From assembly GCA_019054805.1 (NCBI GenBank), contig JAHQIY010000005.1, positions 5,811,501-5,875,500 on the forward strand: a stretch of DNA of 64,000 nucleotides, in the 5' to 3' direction. A program made the translations under genes and the position numbers. Origin of the DNA: Brachionus manjavacas. Lineage: Eukaryota > Rotifera > Eurotatoria > Ploima > Brachionidae. Shown here in pieces: positions 9,235-20,025 of the stretch (position 1 is its first letter; every line of letters starts with the position of its first letter). The notes below the pieces were generated by a model, which saw only the letters and a program-made list of their open reading frames with translations, searched no databases and was not told the origin of the DNA.

Positions 9235-10660
9235 GATTTTTCCGCTTAGACTGCTGAGAATGCCGCAACATCCTTTGTCAATATTCTTTGTCAACCGGAA
9301 TGGACGTACTATGCACCCATGATTTTGTCCTAGAGTGTTTAATCCTTATGTACGCGGTATTGGGAATAAAAGAATTTTGCTGGGTAATTGTAGTTGTGTC
9401 ATCCAATTCAAATAACGTTAACAAATTGTTTGCACTTTTTTACAGTGACAAGAGAAAAAACCGGTTCAATTGTGTCACCTCTTAGTCTAGATCTCATTGA
9501 ATTCTCGGTCAGATCGTCATCAATCTCGGCAGCTATGTACAAACCAGTGCCTAAATGCTTGAAGCGAATTAAATGGGATCATCTAGCAGCTCCACCCCGA
9601 CATGCATTTTGCCTCGCTACTTCCACTTCCCACAGAGCTTTGGACGAAGTGGCAGATGTTGCTGACAATCCTCCAGTCCTTCTAATAAACACTTGCTGCC
9701 TTACTTTATACTCATCACAAGTTTAATATTTTTATTGTTCAATATGGAACAATCTGATAACATCTCCCTTAAAATTTTAAATAAATATTTGAAAAAAAAT
9801 TTTAATTTTATTATTTCTAATATAAATATATTTTAATTTTATTATTTTTTTTTTTTTTTCAAATTTAATTATTTTTTTATTTACGCTTTTAAGGTAATCG
9901 TTGAGTTCTTCTTTGTGGCACATGTATAAAAGCAAATTCCAACTGGTCTGTGAATTAAGAAGATTGACTTCTTTGAATCCGGGATGATCGGTTAGTTTAG
10001 ATTGGCTCACATGCAATGATTGCATTTCTACCAAAGAATGACGAACTATTTTGTCACCGATGACTACTTTGTCGCCAAAGAATCTTAGTTTATAAAATGA
10101 CTGGACTATGAACCAGGAACCTTCGTTGCCAGTCGAGTCAAGATAGACTCTCATTGCATTTTTTTGCAAGTGTGCCGAGAGTTTTTTATTAACTGTCAAG
10201 AACTTATAGCTCTTTATGTGTAAAAGTTGTATGACTGTTCCATATTGGATTATGGTGTTCGACTCAATAAGCTCTGTGGTTTCAAATTGGTTTTTTTGTT
10301 TTTTTTCCAAATCAGCCGCATGCTTAAAAATAAATTAGTTCATTAAAAAAAATATTCTTACTTGGAGCTTTTTAAGGACTAATTCATCCATAGGTTGGTT
10401 TAACTGCTGGTCAGTGGCAAGCATTGTTGAATTCTGCAGAAACTGTTTCCAATATTGTCGCTGGGCCGAGTACCGGTGCTGAGGTATGACTCTGAATAGA
10501 CAGTCTCGGAATTTATTGGGCGGGTTTTTGAGAACGCCTGACAATGGCTGAACAACGCATCGTGTGTCCACTAGTCCAAGAGAATTGATAAAGCCGGACA
10601 CAAGACCCTTGGTGTACAAAGAGATCACATCTGCCATGTGAAGAAAGCTTGATACTGGAT
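9235..10660 (-). pseudogene. ITPR: IP3 receptor N-terminal region, decayed
   Basis: Minus-strand exons 10660-10362, 10322-9885 and 9767 downward encode the ligand-binding suppressor and first MIR repeats of an inositol trisphosphate receptor, the ER calcium channel. Seen: [47 protein letters not shown] across a 39-nt intron, NEGSWFIVQSFYKLR, GDKVVIGDKIV, then after a 117-nt intron [53 protein letters not shown]. Damage: TAA at 9734-9732 and 9725-9723, TGA at 9581-9579 where family members have Trp, a frameshift before LFELDD, and a jump of well over 100 codons from VDKE straight to RMLRHSQQSKRKNQ. Retained introns argue for a duplicated rather than retrocopied pseudogene. A hAT element sits 5 bp upstream of the first exon. 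Confidence 0.9.
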
Positions 10661-10665
10661 TTTTA

Positions 10666-11646
10666 CAGAGTTGTTTAAAAGTCCAAAAAAAAAGTCTAAG
10701 TCATCAAAAAAAAAGTCCAAGTCAGCACTTTTAAATTTTTTTTTTTCAAAAAAAAATCCCACCAAAGACTTTTTTTTTCTAAAATAAACGGGCTGCCAAA
10801 AAAAAGGTAAAAAAATAAAAATTTAAATCAATTTAATGTATTTATTATTTAAAAAAAAAAATTTTTTTTATTAAAAAAAATTAATTTAAAATTAAAAAAA
10901 AAAAAAAAAAAATTTATTTCAAAGTTAAAAAAAAAAAGAAAAAAAAATTTATTTAAAAATAAAAAAAGAAAAAAAAAATTTTATTCAAAAATTTAAAAAG
11001 AAAAAAAAATTTTATAAAAAAGTAAAAAAATTAAAAAATTAAAAAAAAAAAAAAAGAAGAAAAAACATTTTATTCAAAAATTAAATTAAAAAAAAAATAA
11101 ATAGAAACTAGTTGTAGGTACTTGGTATTTATAGTCGTTGGTAATTTTTGTCCGTTAGTACTTTTTGGTCTTTGGAATTTGTTGGCCAATCACCAACAAA
11201 AGAAAAAAAAAATTTTTTTGTTGGTGATTTTTTTATCTTTAATTTTTGAATAAAATTTTTATTCTTCTTTTTTTTTTTTAATTTTTAAATAAAATTATTT
11301 TCTTATTTTTTTTTTTATTAATTTTTAAATAAAAATTTTTTTCAATTTTTTTTTTTTTATTTTTAATAAATTTTTTTTTCTTTTTTTATTTTTAATAAAT
11401 TTTTTTTTTTTCTAATTTAAAATTAATTTTTTTTAAAATAATAAATATATAAAATTGACTTAAATTTTTATTTTTTTACCTTTTTTAGGCAGCCCGTTTA
11501 TTTTAGAAAAAAAAAAAAAGTCTTTTGAGGGACTTTCTTTTTGATAAAAGAAAAAAAAAAGTCTTTGGTGGGACTTTTGAAAAAAAAAAAAAAAAAAAAA
11601 CTTGACTTGGACTTGACTTGAGACTTGTGACTTTTAAACAACTCTG
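10666..11646. mobile_element. hAT-type foldback element, 981 bp
   Basis: The terminal inverted repeat CAGAGTTGTTTAAAAGTC starts the element and its complement GACTTTTAAACAACTCTG ends it. The arms are inverted over almost their whole length (AAACGGGCTGCC on the left, GGCAGCCCGTTT on the right) around a centre near 11120. The flanks GATTTTTA (10658-10665) and GATTATTA (11647-11654) agree at 7 of 8 positions, an 8-bp target duplication. CAGAG termini and 8-bp duplications are hallmarks of hAT elements. It has no coding capacity. Confidence 0.85.
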
Positions 11647-11654
11647 GATTATTA

Positions 11655-12077
11655 TTAGTCATTTTTAAAAATTCATTCCTAAGGGGATATTTCTATTTTC
11701 AAATAGTTGGATAATGCAAATTAGAGACTTAATTTTTGATAGATTTTTTTATTTTTATAAACATTCAACTTTCAGAATTAAAAAAATCAATTATGAAAAT
11801 TTTTGTTTAACATTTATTTATTATTGAAAACAATTTTAATTGAACAAAATCAAATGTTATTTTGAAATAAAAAATTTGAAATCGAACTAATGTTTATGAT
11901 AATTTTTGTAAAAATTTGAATTTTTATTTAATTCAACACTAACATTAAAGCTTGAGAAATTTTCAAAAAAATGAATGCATTGAAATAAAATATTAATTTA
12001 ATGAAATTATTTAATCCAACTTTTTCTTTTATTTGATTTTTAAAAGGTTTAATTCTTATTTTTTCCAGTTTACAGAC
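11655..12077. other. AT-rich spacer upstream of CH-domain frame
   Basis: No gene was recognised. A pyrimidine tract ending TTTTTCCAG at about 12060-12068 could be a splice acceptor, cis or trans, for the frame that starts at 12078. Confidence 0.4.
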
Positions 12078-12516
12078 ATGATGAATTCTGAAGAAAGCAC
12101 AACTGTCAGAAAGAAAAAGCTCAGCGGTTCCATCATTCAAATGATTCTAACATGGGTAAATTGAAATAATTAAATTTAAAATTCTTTTTTATTATTTATT
12201 TAATAAGATAAATAAAACACTCGAGCAAGAATCATATAATGGACTTAAAGAACTTTCAGATGGCGTCTTATTTAAAAAACTTATCCAACTCATAATTCAA
12301 AATTTTAATGATGAGAATAGAAAAATGCTCAAGGATATTGGAATTAGTGAAATTAGAGAAAGCTATGACTTGGTGCGGATAATTTTTGAGAATAATTTCA
12401 AAATTACTGATGGAATTAACTACGAATCGGCAAAGATTGGCAACGAATTGGAACTGGCCAAAGTAGGATTTAATAAATTTTCTAAAAAATTAAACAATTT
12501 GTATTTTTTTCAATAA
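12078..12516 (+). CDS. NuMA/HOOK-type CH-domain protein, short or truncated
   Basis: Exon 12078-12155 (26 codons) and exon 12208-12516 are joined by a 52-nt GT-AG intron in phase 0, giving 128 residues. The product reads like the N-terminal calponin-homology (HOOK/NuMA) fold: IIQMILTWINKTLEQES, then ELSDGVLFKKLIQLI, then AKIGNELELAKVGFNKF. The last is close to the GSELELAKM block of NuMA. That domain links spindle or vesicle cargo to dynein. The frame ends at TAA 12514-12516 without any coiled coil. The DNA after it is MITE debris and the inverted duplication, so the gene may have lost its 3' part. A short genuine product cannot be excluded. Confidence 0.5.
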
Positions 12517-12546
12517 GATAAGTTTGATTATTTTAATGAATGGCAT

Positions 12547-12666
12547 ATAAATTTTTTTCACTTTTTTTTTTTTTATTTTTAATAAATTTTTTTTCTTTTT
12601 TTATTTTTCAAAGTCCAAGTCAGGACTTTTAAATTTTTTTTTCAAAAAAAAAGTCCCACCAAAGAC
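12547..12666. mobile_element. hAT-type MITE arm remnant
   Basis: Carries CAAAGTCCAAGTCAGGACTT and AAAGTCCCACCAAAGAC, matching an arm of the 10666-11646 element. It abuts the left edge of the large inverted duplication exactly at 12666/12667. Confidence 0.6.
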
Positions 12667-13840
12667 TAAATATTATTTTTTCAATCACCAAGCTAAAAAA
12701 AAAGATTTCAAACTATTCTGAGTTGCCTGTTTTTTCCTTAAAATTATTTAAAAAATTAAATAAAAAATGCTAGCATATGAATGTTATATGTTCAAAAAAT
12801 TATCTATTGCTCAGTAACAATTAAAAGTAATTATATGATGATTTTGAGGTTTACTTCCCCAATTATTAACAAGAGTTAAAATTTTTTAATTATAATAATG
12901 ATCTCTTATTAGACTTATTTGCATTCATGCCAAAATTAACATAAGAAAGGCAGACACCTTAAAAAATATATGATACTTTAAAAAATCCAATTCTGACGCA
13001 CTTGATAAGGAGCTTGAAAAGTAATTACAAATCTTAAATTCAAAATTAAGTATTGACGCCAATTCTATAGCATAGTAAATTATTGTCAAATGAATTTAAT
13101 TTTAACAAACAATTGTCAAAAATTTGGTTGTTAAATGGTTCTATTATCAAAAACCTGATAAGCATTTAAATTTTATATTATTTAATGTCAATAGGAATCT
13201 AATGTAAAAAAAAATTTTATTTTAAAAATAATAGTTTTATTAGTTTATCTGAGTTTTGGTGGCAAATTTGAATACTCTTTGGGATGTCGTTAGTTACCTT
13301 TTTTTAAAAGCTTTGACAAATACTTCTCTTTTTAAATCCTGTGAAGCTCAAAATATGGCTACTCCTTCCAAAGTATTTAGATCGTTATTTGTTTACCTGG
13401 GTCTTTTATAACTTTGTTGTCTTTGACTCGAATGCTTGCGAAACATTTATTGAAAACAAATTACATAGGCAAATTGCTCCAAAAATAGTGGAAGATAGCT
13501 AGGTGAAAATTTTTGAAATTTTCGATTTCAAAGTTATTTTCAATATTTTCAGATACTTTCATTTCATTTTTTGTATTTAAATTAATTCATAAAAGGAAAT
13601 TTTATCAAAAGATTGAGTAACAAAATACTTTTCGATATTTTTTTATTTTTTTATTAATCTGTACCGAGCTAATGCTTCTTCAGAATTAAAATATATAAAA
13701 AAAATTAAAAATAAAGTTAAATAAGATAAAATAAATAAGTCTAAGTAATGAAAAGAAAATTAAAAACGATAAGTTGAAATAACCAGAGATTAAATATTTA
13801 ATAGTTCAGCAAGAGATGAAGAAACTTTTAACAATGGAAT
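12667..13840 (+). repeat. Large inverted duplication, left arm (1.17 kb)
   Basis: The reverse complement of this segment is almost identical to 28268-29444; only a handful of substitutions and small run-length changes were seen on reading. It contains, on the minus strand, a LINE A-type 3' end (hairpin block and AATAAA-rich tail at about 13640-13690) plus about 950 bp of non-element flank with no gene. Confidence 0.9.
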
Positions 13841-13869
13841 TTTATTAGCTTTATTTAGATTGTTAAAAA

Positions 13870-14026
13870 AACTAAGTCGGAGGAAAAAGATTTATTAGAG
13901 CGGGGGTCACTTAGCATATATTTTTAAATTGTGATGAAAGATAATTATATTTAATTGTATCAATAAAAGTTAGTTTTGAAAATAGATAAAGTTCATCAAA
14001 GTTGAATAATTTTAGTACTTTTAAGA
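13870..14026 (-). mobile_element. LINE B fragment, inverted
   Basis: The reverse complement of this stretch matches the C-terminal coding part of the LINE B copy at 21850-21995 (TACTAAAATTATTCAACTTT and GACCCCCGCTCTAATAAATC-like text). It lies head-to-head with the plus-strand LINE B start at 14030. Confidence 0.8.
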
Positions 14027-14029
14027 TTA

Positions 14030-14400
14030 AATTTATTCAAAGAGGATGAATCCTCTCTCTCAAGTGATCAGCTAAATATTAAAAAACATGTGAATGAAAC
14101 ATTTGTTAACTACACTCGTCTTGATACTCTGCCTTTTTTTGAGCTGTCTCAACCAAAGAAAATAATATCAGAATTTGATAACTCAAAAGTAACTGGTTTT
14201 GATAAAATCTCCTATAACCTTTTAAAAAATGTAAATTTTGTTGGCTTTTATGAAATTCTACTTGAATTCTTCAACCAACTTCTACTATTCAATAAGATCC
14301 CAAAAAATCTTAATACTTCAAAAATTAATCCTATTCTAAAAGACAATTTAAAAAACAGCTATGATCTAAACAATATAAGACCTATTTCTATTTCAAACTG
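14030..14400 (+). pseudogene. LINE B reverse transcriptase, 5' piece
   Basis: Plus-strand frame with the N-terminal RT region: FVNYTRLDTLPFF, KVTGFDKISYNLL, IPKNLNTSKINPILK and DLNNIRPISISNC. The frame is cut inside the SISNC block by the CMC-like transposon that begins at 14401. The continuation FAQILEKLILI is found immediately after that transposon at 20883. The endonuclease and anything upstream are missing. Confidence 0.85.
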
Positions 14401-14649
14401 CCCAGTCAATAAATTTCTGAAGACATTTTAGGGATTCTTTAAAGAACCTATATGAATTCTATAAATTCATTCACTTTTTAAAGAAAAATTTCTTTTTTTT
14501 TAAAGAAAATAAAAATTGCAGAATAAACTTTCATTTTTCATTATTAATTCTTTATTTTTTAACCACTTTTGTCTTTAAATTTTCTTTAATTTATGCTTTC
14601 CATAATTTTAAATGATTTTTAATATCAACAATTGTTTTTTTTTAATTTG

Positions 14650-15055
14650 CAGATAAGACCGAGAATCCAGATGCAATCTAAAATTTCATCGAAGCTTTTT
14701 AAAAGCGTACCCTTCAAGTCTATATTCAAGAAGCGATGAATCAGGATAAATGCTCACTATGCTTGGCTCATTAATGATTTCGATGATTTATCTCTGCCAA
14801 AAATTCTCTTCAAGCAGATGTACTAAACTAGTAAATAATATAGAAAATTTTTTTTAATTTTATAATTATTTTCTAGATATGTTTAAAAAGTTTGAATATT
14901 TAAGAGATGACAATAAAAAAATACCACGCAGCACCCTTTATGATAAAAAAAAAAGGGAAAAAATAAATATTTTAAATAAATTTGATAAACTTTTTAAATC
15001 ATCAAGCGATCAAAAAGAAATCATATTAAAGAATTTTGAATATCTATTATAATTA
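14650..15055 (+). pseudogene. Possible 5' exons of the CMC transposase
   Basis: After a TTTGCAG acceptor-like site at about 14652 comes a frame with INAHYAWLINDFDDLSLPKI, interrupted by one stop. A second short exon follows near 14880 with FEYLRDDNKKIPRSTLYDKK, the lysine-rich type of N-terminus common in EnSpm-like transposases. I infer the link from position and character only. DNA from 15056 to 15600 shows only a hAT-type MITE end (GAGACTTGTGACTTTTAAAC, up to 15467) and AT-rich sequence. Confidence 0.35.
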
Positions 15056-15619
15056 ATTTATGAATATTTATTAGAAATAGTTTGAATTAAAGTCTTTTAA
15101 AAATTTTGGAAACCAATTTTTTAAATAAAATAAAAAAATTCATAAATAAGATTCAGAAATTAATTATACATTAACTATAATTAATTTCATGAATTATTAG
15201 GAATTTTTCTTAAGAAATAAAAAGAATAGATGAACCTTTATCCCAATGGAAAAATAATGAAACATTTAACTGTATCATTGCTTTTTTCTTTTGATTAAAT
15301 ATACAATTCAATGAATATCACTCACTTCAATCCAAACTTTCTTTCTAATCTCCAGAAATTTTTTTCGGCTAAATTCTTTTTTCTTGAAGAAAGAATAAAG
15401 CCGAAAAAATTTTTTTAACAGTCTTATATTTTTAATTTTCGAGACTTGTGACTTTTAAACATCTCTGGATTTTATCAAAGAGAGCGTTCTTTTTTTTTCT
15501 CCTAAAGTCGAAACCAAAGTCGACTCAAAATACTAAAAATAACATATTAATAATAAATTCTTCTCCAAGATTTAAGAATAAATTTAATATTTAAAAAAAT
15601 AAAAATTAATGAAGAAAAT

Positions 15620-18039
15620 TGATATGGTAACGATAATGAAAATTGGGCACCTAACAATTGTGATAGTGATAATCAGATTTCTTTAAATCAGATTCAAGAA
15701 ACATTGATCTTAGAAGATAATGAGTCTCCTTTATCTGAGCTACTTGAATGTGAAACGAATAATCAAATTAATTTGAGCAATCACGAAAAGACGGAATTGA
15801 TTGAAATGTGCTTGTTATCATTATTTTACTCCGGTAAAATAACTCATTATCTCTAAAGTGCATTATCTCTAGTTAGCCAACTTTTACATCTTACAACAAA
15901 ACTAAACATAGCAAAAACATATGACCAAATTAGCCAAAAACTACTAAAAAATTACCAGTGAGGAAATTAACTATACTAAAAAATGGTATTGTCAACCTTG
16001 TAATTTATTTGTTGAATTAGAAAATAAACAAAGGTCATGCAAAAAATGTTTTACAAAGTAAGAGAGAAAAATACTATTTTGAATATTTTTTTTATTTAAT
16101 ATAAAATAAAAAAACTTTATATTTTAGACTTGATGCTTTGTACTTTGTTTGTTTAGAAACTCAAATTAAAAGACTTTTTAAAAAAAATATATTACCAATA
16201 AAAATTTCGAACAACAGCACTGATGATGTCATTAAAGCCGTTTCTGACAGTGATCATTACAGAGAATTCAGAAAACAACATTCAAGCATGAATAATGCAG
16301 ATCATGATACTGTTTATAGTCTCATAATTAATACTGATGGCTTAGATATTTCGCATAAATCTGCAGTCTCGATATGGCCTGTTTATTTAGCAATTAATGA
16401 GATTCCTTTGGAAAACCGATACTCTATTGACAAGATCTTAATTGCTGGTAAATTAAACTAAAATCAATTAAATGTTTGATTAAATTTTTTACAGGGATTT
16501 ATATTTCAAATGGGAAACCAAGTGGATTTAGTACTTTTCTTCAGCCTATTGAGCATTTGAAACTATTGGAAATTGGAATTTTTCATAAATCTTATTTATA
16601 TCGTTTCTTTGTGCTATTTGGTATATTTGACAAACCAGCTAGATCTCTTATTTTGAATACTAAATCATCTAACTCATATTATGGTTGCTTAAAATGTGAG
16701 CAGCCTGGAAAAGTTGTCCCTTACCAAAATGGTCATCATCATATTTTTGAGTATTGTAGCAAAGAAATGAACAAAAGAAATCATGCTAATTATTTAGAAA
16801 TTTTAAACATGGTTGAAAAAAAGCAAAATAATTTCAAGGGAATTAAAGGACACACAATAATTAGTGAATTAAGCCAATATAGGCCAGTTGAAAGTACATT
16901 GATAGATTCAAAGCATAGCATTTTTTTCGGAGTTGTAAAGCACTTAATGAGTTATTGGTTTGAATCACCTAGCAATTGTGAGTATCCCCTAAAATCAAGT
17001 TTAAATGAGGTTAATAGTCGGCTGATGAGTATAAGGCCTCCAAATTTTTTTAGTGCTCTTCCTCGCGAAATAAACACATTCAAACTTTGGAGGGCACATG
17101 AATTTATGAACTTTATTTTTTATTACAGTATTCCGGTTTTGTTCAATTTATTACCTGATATCTTTTTACAGAATTTAATTTGTCTTATTATTGGCTAAGA
17201 GCAACTTTATTCGGAAAAAATTAACAAAAAAATCTTAAAATTGCAGATGATTTCTTAAAAAATTTTGTTAAAGAATTAGCTAGTCTTTATGATGAACATA
17301 TAATGAATTCAGGGGTTCATGAACTTCTACACTTAGCTGATATGAGTATTGAATCCGGTCCATTAAATGTCGCATCCTGCTTTCCGTTTGAGGAACTCAA
17401 CCGCAAACTTGGTTTAATGGTAAATGGTAAAGATCTGATTGGTGATGAGTTTATAAAACATTGGACAGTATCTCGATGTTTGGTATTTATATTCAAGATA
17501 AAAATAAGAATAATGAATATTTGAAATTTATAGAAAAAAATTTTTCAATTAAATCTTCGAATTTAAAAAACTCAAAATCAAATTCAAGTCAAATTAAGCC
17601 TTATTACAAAATTGATTTTCATGTTAAAGAACTGAGTTTTACTATGCAAAATTTGATAAGTAGTCATTTTAAAGACAATAACAATGTCTTGTTCTATGAG
17701 AAAATTTCAATTGGCTCAATGGTTTTTACTACAGAAAACAAAAAGGCGCGCTATTGTAATAGTTTCATAAAACATGGTGAGCATTTTGCGTGTATTGAAT
17801 ATATAGCAACTGACGAAGCAAATATTATGTTAATTTGCAAAAAAATTGTTCACTTACATAATCCATTCTATTCATCTAAAGATAAAAGATTAACAACAAA
17901 TTTTTTTTTGGCATGTAAATCAAATGAAACCTTTCTAATTTTTGATAATTTTAGCCAAATCAAAGTTGTTTTTTCTTTTAAGCTTAATGAATCAGTATAT
18001 ATTATAAATGGCTTCAGTCAAATTCATTTTTTTAACTAA
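15620..18039 (+). pseudogene. EnSpm/CACTA-like DDE transposase
   Basis: Exons at about 15620-16058, 16129-16448 and 16493-17190, then on to 18039 after a frameshift. The intron at 16449-16492 joins ILIAG to IYISNGKPSG in frame. Features in order: a CxxC zinc ribbon (WYCQPCNLFVELENK...CKKC), the first catalytic region IINTDGLDISHKS, NEIPLENRY, DKPARSLIL with the second Asp, YGCLKCEQPGKV, then IDSKHSIFFGVVKHLMSYWF. The last matches the conserved DxxH...LGVxKxLxxxW block of this family. VHELLHLADMSIESGPLNVA-type text and SCFPFEELN at about 17300-17410 give the usual C-terminal section. One stop (about 15855), a frameshift near 15950, and frame changes near 17180 and 17460 show decay. Confidence 0.8.
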
Positions 18040-18508
18040 ATATTGAGTTTAGAGAAGATTTTTAAAATGCAGAAACAAAAATTCGATAAAAAAAAAAAGA
18101 AAATTCATCTGCTTTAGAAATTCCTGATCCGGATCCACTTGTTCTTCATTTAGATGAATCAAATGATGAGATGCAACAAAATATCAAGGCAAATAAATCA
18201 TCAATTACAATTTCCAAATTGTAATGTCGGGGTGATGTCGAGACACATTCTGTTGTTTTCTGGACCATGGAAAAAAGTTTTCAATTATTTCAAATGTTTG
18301 TATTCACCCAAATCAAGGAGAAAAAATTGAAGAAGGAAAAGAGTACGATGCCTCTTATGGAAAAAGCACCTATCGAGCCATTGTCAAATATAAAGGTATT
18401 TTGATTCATATTTTTCCTTTCTCTTTTTCTAAAAATCTTTAAAAACTTAATTTCATTTTATTAAAAATATTTTTTTGTCTCAACTAATGTATTTTTATGA
18501 CCAGGAAG

Positions 18509-19150
18509 CAGAGTTCTTCCTGAAGTCTCAAGTCAAGCGCAAGTCGAAACTTGACTTGATTTAATTTTGGAGAAAAAAGTCAAATAACGACTTGCGTTTA
18601 TGTTTAGTTTTGTTTTATTTTGCCTAAATTATCAATATTGTAGAAATTATATTTTATATATTGTTTAAGTTTATCAAAAGTATTTTTTTCTTTGATTAAC
18701 AGAGTTGTTAAAAAGTCACAAGTCTCAAGTCAAGTCCAAGTCCGGACTTTTTAAAAATAAAAAATAATATTCTGGATTCGGACTTTAATAAAAAGGGCAG
18801 ACTTGGACTTATTTTTGGGACTTTTAGACAACTTTGCTAGATTAATATAAAAAAAAAAATTTCTAAAATTTGGAAATGAAATTATGAGTCCGATTGTTTA
18901 GTCTTTAATTTCATTTTTATCGAAACACATAGAAAAAATCAAAAAAATTCTGTAAAAAATGGTGAAAATCTGAAAAAATGCCAAGTCAAGTAAATACTTG
19001 AATTGAAAAATTTAAAAAAGACAAGTCAAATTTTAACTTACTAAACTTTACTTTTAACTTTTACTTTTAACTTTAAATTTTAACTTTACTTTATTTTTAA
19101 GATTTTCACCATTTTATTACCTGAAAATAGTAACTAAAGGAAGAACTCTG
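18509..19150. mobile_element. hAT-type MITE nested in the CMC intron
   Basis: Inverted ends CAGAGTTCTTCCT and AGGAAGAACTCTG bound 642 bp within the 794-nt intron. Flanking 8-mers CCAGGAAG and CCAGAACC agree at 5 of 8 positions, so the duplication is only suggestive. The interior has AAGTCAAG-type repeats like the other CAGAG family. Confidence 0.65.
18700..18836. mobile_element. hAT-type MITE (137 bp) inside another MITE
   Basis: Starts CAGAGTTGTTAAAAAGTCAC and ends GGGACTTTTAGACAACTTTG. The flanks TTGATTAA and (one base off) TAGATTAA look like an 8-bp duplication. It interrupts the 18509-19150 element, so it is the younger of the two. Confidence 0.7.
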
Positions 19151-20025
19151 CCAGAACCGATTATTACTCAGATTATTCAATATTTTTAGGATCGTATGAA
19201 AAATGTTTAGAAATAGAAAAATCTATTTGTTCATACAATGGAATTTTAACTACTGCTACTTCACAAATACAAAGAGATTCTATTAAAGAAACTAGTTGTG
19301 CAATTGAAATTTTGAGACGAGAAAATTTTGGATATACAAAAAAATTGGTTGAATTGACAGAAAATCTAGAAGATGAATTAAAAAAAACAAGGAAGCTGTT
19401 GAAAAAATTAAAGATCTTGAAGCAAAAATTGAAAATCTTAAACTCACTTTCAGTAATTTTTTTTAAGATACATTTTTTTACTAATTAAAGAAAAAGATAA
19501 GGATGAAATAAATAGAATTCAAAAATGTGCAAAATTTTCCAGGCAATTTTTGAGAATGATATTGAGCCTGATCTAAATATTGTCCCACTAAGTGAAAAGT
19601 ATCCAAACTTTTTCGTCAAACCAATAGTTCGTTCTTCTGTGACCGATTTGGTTAATAATTGCAGAACAAGTCAAGCTAGCACTGTATTTAGAAAGATTAT
19701 TCCTCTGTTAATACCAAATTCTTCTGATCTAACCACAAAAACAGCTAAACAAATTAAGAGTTGTTACTCCAATATAATAAATCCGATATATGGTAATTTT
19801 AAATTATTTTATTTTTCTTAGCAAATTTTTTTTGAATTTAACTCATAAATTAAATGACACTTTTTTTCAGAAATGTTAAACGAAAAAGATCCAACGTTTA
19901 CAGTCAAAGAGATGAATTAAAAGCTTAATTCTTTAATACAAGACTACAAAAAAATTTCGAAAAGACAAAAACAAATCGATGGTGACTCCAGTGTTTGGTT
20001 AGATTTTTCCTTTAATTTTGACTAA

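Larger units (their letters stand above)
18067..20025 (+). pseudogene. Second gene of the CMC element, possibly BEN-like
   Basis: Reconstructed from pieces. An acidic segment (LEIPDPDPLVLHLDESNDEM) is followed one frame away by KIEEGKEYDASYGKSTYRAI. The exon ends at 18395 and resumes at 19190 (join VKYKG-SYEKCLEIEKS). Then a coiled-coil (LRRENFGYTKKLVELTENLE), and a C-terminal domain at about 19560-19790 (VRSSVTDLVNNCRTSQAST...IIPLLIPNSSDL) whose pattern resembles a BEN DNA-binding domain. A final exon at 19871-20025 has one internal stop. EnSpm-type elements often carry a second DNA-binding protein, which fits. The BEN assignment is by eye and weak. Confidence 0.4.

Noticed and set aside
9288-9726. 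Two plus-strand reading frames (65 and 110 codons)
   Set aside because: They are antisense shadows of the IP3-receptor pseudogene exon, which explains the composition on the minus strand.
16476-17198. Stand-alone 240-residue gene
   Set aside because: It is one exon of the CMC transposase; both flanking exons join it in frame or nearly so.
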